DNA of 8,972 nt, from NCBI GenBank assembly GCA_947589655.1, contig CANQCE010000036.1, positions 1 through 8,972 of the forward strand, in the 5' to 3' direction. The position numbers and the translations under genes are program-made. Source of the DNA: an uncultured Clostridia bacterium. GTDB taxonomy: Bacteria; Bacillota; Clostridia; Christensenellales; UBA1242. Shown in pieces: positions 1-4,641 of the stretch (within the stretch, counting starts at the first letter, position 1; every line of letters begins with the position of its first letter). Under the pieces are notes generated by a model. It was not told where the DNA came from, did not search any database, and worked only from the letters and a program-made list of their open reading frames with translations.

Positions 1-261
1 GATTTGCTTGTTCCGGGCACTGGCGAACTGATTGGCGGCAGCCAAAGAGAAGAACGCTTGGACAAACTCCTTGCTCGCATTCACGAACTGGGCTTGAAAG
101 AAGAAGATTATTCTTGGTATTTGGATACTCGCCGCTACGGCACAAATGTTCACTCCGGTTATGGTCTTGGCTTTGAGCGTTTTGTAATGTATCTCACTGG
201 AATTTCAAACATTCGCGATGTTGAACTGTTCCCACGCACCGTTGGAAATATAATGGGATAA
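1..261 (+). CDS. asnS: Asparaginyl-tRNA synthetase, C-terminal 86 residues (5' end outside window)
   Basis: This is the C-terminal end of a class IIb aminoacyl-tRNA synthetase that charges tRNA-Asn with asparagine in the cytoplasm. The frame is open from base 1 and stops at TAA 259-261. The visible part has the block GELIGGSQREER, then a conserved RRYG segment, then class II motif 3 as GYGLGFERFVMYLTG with the ATP-binding arginine. It ends with NIRDVELFPRTVGN, which matches the IRD-x-x-x-FPRT ending of AsnRS. The related aspartyl enzymes have a different ending and an inserted domain, so AsnRS is preferred over AspRS. GC of the first 60 bases is about 55% by hand count, above most of the window, as can occur in conserved, highly expressed genes. 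Nothing in the fragment is broken. It is followed by a strong terminator. Confidence 0.95.
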   Translation, partial: DLLVPGTGELIGGSQREERLDKLLARIHELGLKEEDYSWYLDTRRYGTNVHSGYGLGFERFVMYLTGISNIRDVELFPRTVGNIMG

Positions 262-291
262 TCGCTGGTGGCATGTGGAAAAAGATGAAAC

Positions 292-320
292 AAAAAAACT
301 ACCGGATTGGTAGTTTTTTT
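292..320. terminator. Bidirectional Rho-independent terminator between asnS and the surface-protein gene
   Basis: The arms at 292-303 (AAAAAAACTACC) and 309-320 are perfectly complementary around a 5-base loop, GGATT. The plus-strand copy ends in a run of seven T, and the minus-strand copy does so too because the first arm begins with seven A. It therefore serves asnS (stop at 261) from the left and the convergent minus-strand gene (stop at 324) from the right. Confidence 0.93.
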
Positions 321-323
321 GTT

Positions 324-2063
324 TTACAAGCTATTTGCGATGGCGGTCAGATTGAGGTGAAGCGCAGGACGCACGGCGCAAGAATAGCCAACATATTCGA
401 CTTTGTATTCATCACCGCCGAAGACGCTGCCGGACGGGTTGAGTGCGTAAACTCTGTAGGCATTAGAACCGGATCGCAGCCAGGAATAGTTGTACGTAAT
501 CGTATCGTTTTTGGAACCCACGGCGGTATTTAATTCACTAGTGGTTTGATTTGTAAGTTTTCTTTGAGCAGTGGATGTTGCCCACATCCCTGTGTGGGAA
601 TTGTAGGAAGAATCATAGCCCGTTTCTGTTAAGGATGGTAACCATAAATAATCATTCTTCCATACGTCGTTGCCGTCTTTGTGAGCATAGTTGTAATCTG
701 GACTAGAAAATCCATTATCAGAGATTTTATCTGACCAGTTCTCGTTTGAAAGATTATATGAACAAACACCTTGTACTCCCGCACTCTGTTCGATCCATTG
801 CCATACTACATCCACAGGCTTAACCAAATAATCGGTCAAACCGAATTGTTCCATTGTAAATGCTGCAAACGGGTTATTTTCATCTTGTGCTTGCTCTGCA
901 GACAATGAATTGCCGCCATCCAAAGCGTATTGTCCGCCATTGTTTAAAGTTACTGCTCTCATGTATGATGTTCCATACATTGCTGACGGATATAGCATAT
1001 CTGTTCTATAATCTTGCCAATTATATGACCAGTCGCTGAACAGCGCGCCATCTATAAAACCATAATATTCACCTTCATCTGCTTGCCTATCTTTCCATGC
1101 GTCTTGATAGTTGTCTGCAAGCCAAAGGGTTAAAATAACATCATGAGTTTTGCCATCTATCCATTCGTTTGTTTTGGATAGGAACACAGGCGTCCATTTC
1201 AAACCGCCAAGTTCAATGATAATTTCGGCATCTGCACCTCTTGCACTCACTCCATTTGCAGTTGCGGCAATTTTTTGAGAATTTGCCACCATATCTGCGG
1301 ATGTTAATCGGTGGTCAGCATCGTCTTCCAACATTTGAGTTATGGTTGAAATGCTTGCATCTGTTTTGCCAGAGATTTGTTGAAACATTTTGTTGATGTT
1401 CTTTGCAACAAACTTTTTGTTTGATGAATTAAAAAGTTCTACAGACGGATCTTCCGCCAGACCATCCAATACAAAATTGAAATTTCCTGTGGCTGTGCCT
1501 GATGCAGATATATCTTTAACGCTAACTCGAACTGAAACATCCACAACACACTTGCTTGTGCCAGCAGCGGTGGCATACACATCACTTAACGCATTTGCCC
1601 CTGCGGCAGCACCAAATTGTGCAGCAGTTGTTGTGTTTGCTCTGTAAGACTTTGCATAACTTACGGTAAAGTTGGATGTTTCCAACCCAGTTAATGTCAG
1701 CGTCACGCCAAATCCATTTTCGCCAGTGTTTTCAATTGTAAAGCGCATTTCCAAATAGTCTGTGGTTGGGTTGTTAATTGTAACATTAGGCTTTTTAGTT
1801 TCGTCAAACGATTTTGTTGTATCTTGTGCCTCGTCTCCGTTAAAAACCAAATCATCGCCTAAGGAGTGTTCTGTGTCACTATCATTTGTGACATAACTCC
1901 CTTTAATTTTGGCAGATACATTTTTAGCGGTGTAACTTATGCTAAATCCGCTGCTCACTTTTGCTTGCAGTGCAGCAATAGTGATGCCCACCGATGTTGC
2001 AGCAACAACCAGCGTAAGTGCCAACGCACCAATGCTATACCAAAGTTTTCTTTTTGTGGTCAT
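324..2063 (-). CDS. Secreted/anchored surface protein: N-terminal signal/membrane segment, beta-rich domain, C-terminal DUF6273-like domain
   Basis: This is a 579-residue protein with no enzymatic motif that I recognise. The start is ATG at 2063-2061, preceded by GGAAGGAGAT at good spacing. The frame is open 40 codons further upstream, but that part covers the promoter and is not used. Residues 4-6 are KRK, followed by a hydrophobic stretch (about 7-32) ending near ALQA, so it is a signal peptide or N-terminal anchor of the kind seen in SipW/TasA-like proteins. Residues about 35-225 are Thr/Ser/Asn-rich and beta-like. Residues about 330-573 look like DUF6273: YGTSYMRAVTLNNGG at 363, YLWLPS at 472-477, SWLRSG at 527 and CAVRPALHLNL near 562. 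This domain is aromatic-rich and reminiscent of C-type-lectin/formylglycine-enzyme-like folds (inference). It lies downstream of thyA on the same strand but has its own promoter with a C9 spacer, suggesting on/off switching. GC rises to about 53-57% over 361-480, against 35-45% in the 180 bases further into the gene. The role is probably surface display or adhesion, but is unproven. Confidence 0.85.
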   Translation of the reverse strand: MTTKRKLWYSIGALALTLVVAATSVGITIAALQAKVSSGFSISYTAKNVSAKIKGSYVTNDSDTEHSLGDDLVFNGDEAQDTTKSFDETKKPNVTINNPTTDYLEMRFTIENTGENGFGVTLTLTGLETSNFTVSYAKSYRANTTTAAQFGAAAGANALSDVYATAAGTSKCVVDVSVRVSVKDISASGTATGNFNFVLDGLAEDPSVELFNSSNKKFVAKNINKMFQQISGKTDASISTITQMLEDDADHRLTSADMVANSQKIAATANGVSARGADAEIIIELGGLKWTPVFLSKTNEWIDGKTHDVILTLWLADNYQDAWKDRQADEGEYYGFIDGALFSDWSYNWQDYRTDMLYPSAMYGTSYMRAVTLNNGGQYALDGGNSLSAEQAQDENNPFAAFTMEQFGLTDYLVKPVDVVWQWIEQSAGVQGVCSYNLSNENWSDKISDNGFSSPDYNYAHKDGNDVWKNDYLWLPSLTETGYDSSYNSHTGMWATSTAQRKLTNQTTSELNTAVGSKNDTITYNYSWLRSGSNAYRVYALNPSGSVFGGDEYKVEYVGYSCAVRPALHLNLTAIANSL

Positions 2064-2094
2064 TTCTATCTCCTTCCACTTTATGTTTTTAGAG

Positions 2095-2147
2095 TTTGTA
2101 AGTTTTAAATAATAATGCTTAAATATTAAATAACGCCTTCTTACAAA
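2095..2147 (-). repeat. 8-bp inverted repeat in the 5' untranslated region of the surface-protein gene
   Basis: TTTGTAAG at 2095-2102 and CTTACAAA at 2140-2147 are exact inverse complements, separated by 37 AT-rich bases. The outer arm overlaps the predicted transcription start (about 2145). In RNA the arms could close a large loop. As DNA they could be a half-site pair for a regulator. An AT-rich stretch makes chance symmetry fairly likely. Confidence 0.3.
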
Positions 2148-2151
2148 AACA

Positions 2152-2179
2152 ATTTTAGCGGGGGGGGGAACCTTGTCAA
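2152..2179 (-). promoter_or_regulatory. Promoter of the surface-protein gene with a C9 homopolymer in the spacer
   Basis: On the minus strand a perfect -35, TTGACA, lies at 2179-2174 and a -10, TAAAAT (5 of 6 to consensus), at 2157-2152, with a 16-bp spacer. Nine of the 16 spacer bases are an unbroken run of C (2168-2160). The predicted start is near 2145, about 80 bases before the ATG. Gain of one C would give the optimal 17-bp spacer, and loss of one would give a weak 15-bp spacer. Confidence 0.82.
2160..2168. repeat. Homopolymeric G9 (plus strand) / C9 tract
   Basis: This is an uninterrupted run of nine G on the plus strand. No other G or C run of similar length exists in this AT-rich window, although long A and T runs are common. 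Tracts of eight or more G/C are prone to slipped-strand mispairing during replication. Its position exactly between -35 and -10 makes chance placement less likely. Confidence 0.95.
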
Positions 2180-2180
2180 G

Positions 2181-2209
2181 CAAAAAACAAAAAAAACAAA
2201 AAAATTTTT
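2181..2209 (-). promoter_or_regulatory. UP-like A/T-tract element upstream of the surface-protein promoter
   Basis: On the minus strand the bases just upstream of the -35 are an A5T7 block followed by T8 and T6 blocks separated by single G residues, covering about -37 to -65. This is the kind of A/T-tract that binds the alpha-subunit C-terminal domain of RNA polymerase. It suggests a strong promoter when the spacer length permits. The assignment rests on composition and position only. Confidence 0.5.
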
Positions 2210-2267
2210 GCCAAAGCGCAGTTTTCAGAAACGCTTCGAAGCAACACCTTCACAAAAGCGATTGCGC

Positions 2268-2293
2268 CAAAGCGCCAACGAAAGTGCGCTTTG
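2268..2293. repeat. Stem-loop (8-bp perfect stem, outer 7-bp extension)
   Basis: CAAAGCGC (2268-2275) pairs with GCGCTTTG (2286-2293) around a 10-base loop. Beyond it, TTGCGCC (2262-2268) can pair with GGCGCAA (2299-2305) across a bulge, with C2268 shared between the two alternatives. On the minus strand no U-tract follows directly, so it is not a classic terminator. It may be a back-up or a relic of one. Confidence 0.5.
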
Positions 2294-2309
2294 CAATCGG
2301 CGCAAAAGC

Positions 2310-2337
2310 AAAAAAACAAGCGCCCAACGAGCGCTTG
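2310..2337 (-). terminator. Rho-independent terminator of thyA
   Basis: Reading the minus strand, CAAGCGC (2337-2331), loop TCGTTGG, GCGCTTG (2323-2317), then seven T (2316-2310). It lies 33 bases after the thyA stop codon, in the right orientation. It separates thyA transcription from the surface-gene promoter downstream. Confidence 0.88.
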
Positions 2338-2370
2338 CGAAGCAAGCCGAGCCAAAGCGCAGTTTTTTTG

Positions 2371-3636
2371 CTACTCTGCCACAGGCACTCTGGCTTGAAG
2401 TTTTATCCCTTCTTCTTGTGGGCTATAATTTTTCAATTCAAAATCGCTATCAGGGTTGTTTACAATTTTTCCTTCCGCATTTTTCATCTTTGGTGAATGA
2501 AGATTATAGAACTTTCTATCTTCGTTGATTACAAGTTCTGGCTTTGAAAAACCAAGGAGGTGGTCAAATTCTGGGAATTTGCTCATAACTTCCACAATAA
2601 AATCTGCCTCTTTAAAAGCAGGGGTTTTTAACACTTTGTTTCTATATCCAACAAAATCTATTGGGTCTTTGGCAAATTCAAGTTCGCCTTTGTCATACAT
2701 GCCAACTTTTCTTTCAATTTCTTGTGCCTCTTGCAAAACGGTGGCGTATTCCTCATCTGTGGCGCCATGCTTTAAAAGGGTTTCTCTAAACTTTTTGAAG
2801 GCGGTTTTTGGGTTTTCTAGTTCGTCTAGCAAGCCATTTGTGTTTTCTTTTGGGACAAGTTTGTCCAAAAGTGCATCACACTGGGCATTGCTCATGCTGC
2901 AAATTTTGTCATGAATTTTCTTGGCTCTGGAAAGAGAGATGTCTATAACAAAAGGGATGTGCCTATCGTAAACATGGCTGTTTGTGACATTATGTATCAA
3001 TGCGGTTGGTTTATAGCCAAACTCTTGCGCAAACATTTGAAGCAGTGCGGCATACTGAACAACATTCCAATTCCCTGCTGCCAAAAGGTCGTTTGAGCGC
3101 TGATTGAGCGTAAGGCTCATATCTTCGTCCTGAACGGAAACTTGAAAGGACCAAACACAAGGTGGCAAAGCCATCTCTTTAAAATCTTGTGGGTTCCAAA
3201 GCGAAAGCACCATTTGTCTGTCCGCAGGTTTGGTTTTTAAAAGTTGAAAAATTCTGTCAAGTTGGTCCAAATGCCCTTGTGGAAAATTGCCTTTAAGCCC
3301 CACTTGATAGCCATATGCTTTGCCAATGCTTCCATTTTTGTCTGCCCATTGGTCCCAAACATGAGAGTTCAAATCCTTCACATTATTGCTTTTCTTTTGA
3401 TAAATCCAAAGAATTTCGTCAATGGCACTCATTGGGTTGACATTTCTGGATGCGGCTGCAGGAAAGCCGTCCTTAAAATTGTAAACAATTTGGCTTGGCT
3501 TATCTCCAATTTTTTCAGCAAAAGTGTGTGCAGGGGTGCCATCTGCCCATTTTGGACGGACATTTTCGGCTTGGTCGCCATAACCTTTAAGTGCATCATG
3601 AAATTTTTTCATCAAAGCAACATCTGCGTAACTCAT
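2371..3636 (-). CDS. thyA: Thymidylate synthase (Bacillus ThyA type) with a large internal insertion
   Basis: This enzyme makes dTMP from dUMP using methylene-tetrahydrofolate, in the cytoplasm. The start is ATG 3636-3634 behind AAAGGAGGG. Conserved landmarks in order are VRPKWADGTPAHT (phosphate-binding Arg27), EILWIYQ (Glu74), VWDQWAD, ALPPC with catalytic Cys160, QRSND (Arg180, Ser181, Asp183), NWNVVQYA (Asn191) and SHVYDRH (His221, Tyr223). The ILWIYQKKSN and WNPQ segments point to the B. subtilis long form rather than the E. coli form. The protein is 421 residues against about 264-280 usually. About 130 extra residues (roughly 236-364) sit between the HVY helix and the last strands (PELVIN), plus a smaller insertion near 381-396. 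The insert is charged and helical, without intein motifs. Two other oddities are that the usual RR pair is RQ (140-141), and that the C-terminus is VPVAE rather than ending in V or I. All main catalytic residues are present, so activity is likely. It has its own promoter and terminator. Confidence 0.93.
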   Translation of the reverse strand: MSYADVALMKKFHDALKGYGDQAENVRPKWADGTPAHTFAEKIGDKPSQIVYNFKDGFPAAASRNVNPMSAIDEILWIYQKKSNNVKDLNSHVWDQWADKNGSIGKAYGYQVGLKGNFPQGHLDQLDRIFQLLKTKPADRQMVLSLWNPQDFKEMALPPCVWSFQVSVQDEDMSLTLNQRSNDLLAAGNWNVVQYAALLQMFAQEFGYKPTALIHNVTNSHVYDRHIPFVIDISLSRAKKIHDKICSMSNAQCDALLDKLVPKENTNGLLDELENPKTAFKKFRETLLKHGATDEEYATVLQEAQEIERKVGMYDKGELEFAKDPIDFVGYRNKVLKTPAFKEADFIVEVMSKFPEFDHLLGFSKPELVINEDRKFYNLHSPKMKNAEGKIVNNPDSDFELKNYSPQEEGIKLQARVPVAE

Positions 3637-3663
3637 TTAAAACCCTCCTTTGTATTCTTTGCC

Positions 3664-3693
3664 ATTATATCACCAATTAAAAGCGAGTGTCAA
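3664..3693 (-). promoter_or_regulatory. thyA promoter
   Basis: On the minus strand a perfect TTGACA (3693-3688) and a perfect TATAAT (3669-3664) are separated by 18 bp. The predicted start near 3657 leaves a leader of about 20 bases that contains the strong GGAGG site. It is divergent from the promoter at 3717-3746. Confidence 0.85.
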
Positions 3694-3716
3694 GAACGAA
3701 TTGAACTTTTTTGCCC

Positions 3717-3746
3717 TTCACACAAAGAGTGCTTTTAAAATATAAT
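3717..3746 (+). promoter_or_regulatory. Promoter of the BclA-C-like gene
   Basis: A perfect -10, TATAAT, lies at 3741-3746, with TTCACA (5 of 6) at 3717-3722 as -35 and an 18-bp spacer. Transcription is predicted to start at about 3752-3754, which is the first base or so of a hairpin. Recognition by a sporulation sigma factor cannot be excluded from sequence alone. Confidence 0.65.
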
Positions 3747-3752
3747 GTTGAT

Positions 3753-3768
3753 AGGTGAGAAATCACCT
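3753..3768 (+). promoter_or_regulatory. 5'-terminal mRNA stem-loop with GAAA tetraloop before the BclA-C-like gene
   Basis: AGGTGA-GAAA-TCACCT is a perfect 6-bp stem capped by a GNRA-type tetraloop. The predicted transcription start coincides with its first base, and the Shine-Dalgarno GGAG begins at 3771, just outside the stem. A hairpin at the extreme 5' end is a known way of protecting mRNA from 5'-end-dependent decay. Confidence 0.6.
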
Positions 3769-3781
3769 TTGGAGAAAGATT

Positions 3782-4270
3782 ATGCCAAGAAGATTTAACT
3801 GCTGCGGCTTTAACCATCCAACACCAATCTTCTGCCCATTTATCAATTTTCAGTGCTCTAACGATGTTATAAACCCAACCACAGCCAACGATTTTGGATA
3901 TTTTAACAACTTGGCCGTTGGCGCAATTGCCACTGGCGGCACACTTCCTCTTTCAGTTGTGCTTTTCAGTGGCGAGGGGATAATATCCAATGGAATTGGC
4001 TCGGTTGTTTTAACGCCGGGGAACTACGAGATTAACTATTTTGCCGGTGGCACCGTTCCTGCGGATGGCACGTTGGGGATTGGCTTGCAACTTAATGGCA
4101 CAACAGTGCTCGGTTCGGTTGTAACGCAGTCGCAAGATGCAGGTTCAACAGTGAACTTGACCAGAACGATTGCACTCACAGTTCCTTCTGGCGGCACGGT
4201 TTCTTTAATAAACACGTCCGCACAAACAACAACCTTTTCTTTTGCAAGTTTGTTTGTAAGAAGATTGTAA
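3782..4270 (+). CDS. BclA C-terminal-domain-like protein (C1q/TNF-like beta-sandwich), no collagen region
   Basis: This is a 162-residue protein. The start is ATG 3782, 7 bases after GGAG; an in-frame start further upstream would begin inside the leader hairpin and is rejected. Residues 1-30 are Cys- and aromatic-rich (Cys7, Cys8, Cys18, Cys25) without a signal peptide. Residues about 40-162 follow the BclA_C pattern: an early strand, GNYEINYFAGG at 80-90, GLQLNGTTVLGSV at 101-113, TIALTVPSGGTVSLIN at 129-144 and a closing FVRRL. In Bacillus BclA this domain trimerises and caps a collagen stalk on the exosporium. Here the Gly-X-Y repeat is absent, so the protein would be only a short head with a Cys-rich tail. 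A spore-surface or cell-surface location without a Sec signal is plausible but not shown. It has its own promoter and a protective 5' hairpin, suggesting a stable, well-expressed mRNA. Confidence 0.75.
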   Translation: MPRRFNCCGFNHPTPIFCPFINFQCSNDVINPTTANDFGYFNNLAVGAIATGGTLPLSVVLFSGEGIISNGIGSVVLTPGNYEINYFAGGTVPADGTLGIGLQLNGTTVLGSVVTQSQDAGSTVNLTRTIALTVPSGGTVSLINTSAQTTTFSFASLFVRRL

Positions 4271-4285
4271 AATGGTTTAAATGCC

Positions 4286-4308
4286 AAGTGCCAAACTTTT
4301 TGGCACTT
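4286..4308. other. Perfect 10-bp stem-loop after the BclA-C-like gene, without a U-tract
   Basis: AAGTGCCAAA (4286-4295) and TTTGGCACTT (4299-4308) flank a 3-base loop, CTT, 15 bases after the stop codon. Neither strand has a T-run after the stem; on the plus strand an A-run follows instead. It may stabilise the 3' end or be a weak or Rho-assisted terminator. The rest of 4309-4390 is AT-rich with nothing I recognise. Confidence 0.6.
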
Positions 4309-4390
4309 ACATAAAAAAGCGTAAATCTTTGTAATTTAGGCGCAGCAAAAATAAAATTTTGTGCTTTGATAAAAATTTCTCCAAAAATAT

Positions 4391-4419
4391 TTGATTTTTT
4401 CACTTTTTTATCTTAAAAT
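4391..4419 (+). promoter_or_regulatory. Promoter for the small-orphan/recO transcript
   Basis: TTGATT (4391-4396) and TAAAAT (4414-4419) are spaced by 17 bp, 67 bases before the ATG at 4486. The predicted start is near 4426. No strong terminator separates this from the small gene or recO, so both are probably transcribed from here. Confidence 0.6.
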
Positions 4420-4485
4420 GAAATTGAAAAGGCTGTGCGAATATTCTGCTCAGCTTTCCACAAACTAAAAAGGGAGGTCTTGATT

Positions 4486-4638
4486 ATGACAGAAAAAGAA
4501 GGACGCAAACTTTTTGGCGAAGAAGATGCTTTAAATTACGAACGCGTGAAATTTTTTGAAGGGCATCTAGACGCCGTGGATATGTGGGTGGAAAACAGAA
4601 ACAAAGCACGTGAAAGACAGCAATCATTTGAAAGGTAA
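4486..4638 (+). CDS. Small charged protein of 50 residues, unknown function, upstream of recO
   Basis: The start is ATG 4486, 8 bases after a strong AGGGAGG; a longer frame opening at 4435 lacks such a site. The protein is 50 residues, highly charged and predicted helical, with a motif-like centre FFEGHLDAVDMWVENR and a basic C-terminus RNKARERQQ. There is no membrane segment or signal peptide. Its stop lies 3 bases before the recO ATG, and its last codons contain the recO ribosome binding site (GAAAGG), so translation is coupled. Bacillus species also have a small gene (yqzL) directly before recO, but I see no sequence match to it. The function is unknown. Confidence 0.75.
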   Translation: MTEKEGRKLFGEEDALNYERVKFFEGHLDAVDMWVENRNKARERQQSFER

Positions 4639-4641
4639 AAA

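Larger units (their letters stand above)
2210..2366. repeat. Hairpin- and repeat-rich intergenic block between thyA and the surface-protein gene
   Basis: This is a GC-richer island in AT-rich surroundings with no convincing gene. A 16-bp sequence, GCCAAAGCGCAGTTTT, occurs exactly at 2210-2225 and again at 2351-2366, framing the block. Between them are a palindrome GCTTCGAAGC (2233-2242), a stem CAAAGCGC/GCGCTTTG (2268-2275 with 2286-2293) and a stem CAAGCGC/GCGCTTG (2317-2323 with 2331-2337). A 3-base-loop hairpin GCTTGC-GAA-GCAAGC (2333-2347) overlaps the last of these. The two larger hairpins both have CCAACGA in the loop, so they look like diverged copies of one unit. The block contains the thyA terminator. 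It may be a REP-like or MITE-like dispersed element, or locally duplicated terminator modules. Confidence 0.65.

Noticed and set aside
324..540. Diversity-generating retroelement variable region
   Set aside because: No reverse transcriptase, template repeat or initiation-of-mutagenic-homing signature is in the window; the fold similarity and GC rise alone are not enough.
2064..2183. N-terminal extension of the surface protein to a TTG at 2183
   Set aside because: The extension covers the promoter elements and the C9 tract and has no ribosome binding site, whereas ATG 2063 follows GGAAGGAGAT. A translational phase-variation frame (PPP codons) was considered, but the promoter reading explains the tract better.
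2210..2366. CRISPR array or tandem repeat array
   Set aside because: Only two exact 16-bp copies exist with an irregular 125-base interval filled with other hairpins. No regular repeat-spacer pattern or cas gene is present.
2173..2528. Overlapping plus-strand open frames of about 106 residues across the repeat block
   Set aside because: They run through poly-A, terminator hairpins and the end of thyA, have biased K/A/Q/R composition from the repeats, and lack a ribosome binding site.
2371..3636. Intein or intron inside thyA as an explanation for the extra length
   Set aside because: The frame continues without stops, the insert edges lack the Cys/Ser...His-Asn junction of inteins, and a group I intron would normally interrupt the frame.
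4036..4287. Minus-strand open frame within the BclA-C-like gene
   Set aside because: It is a shadow of a well-supported plus-strand gene and has no start signals of its own.
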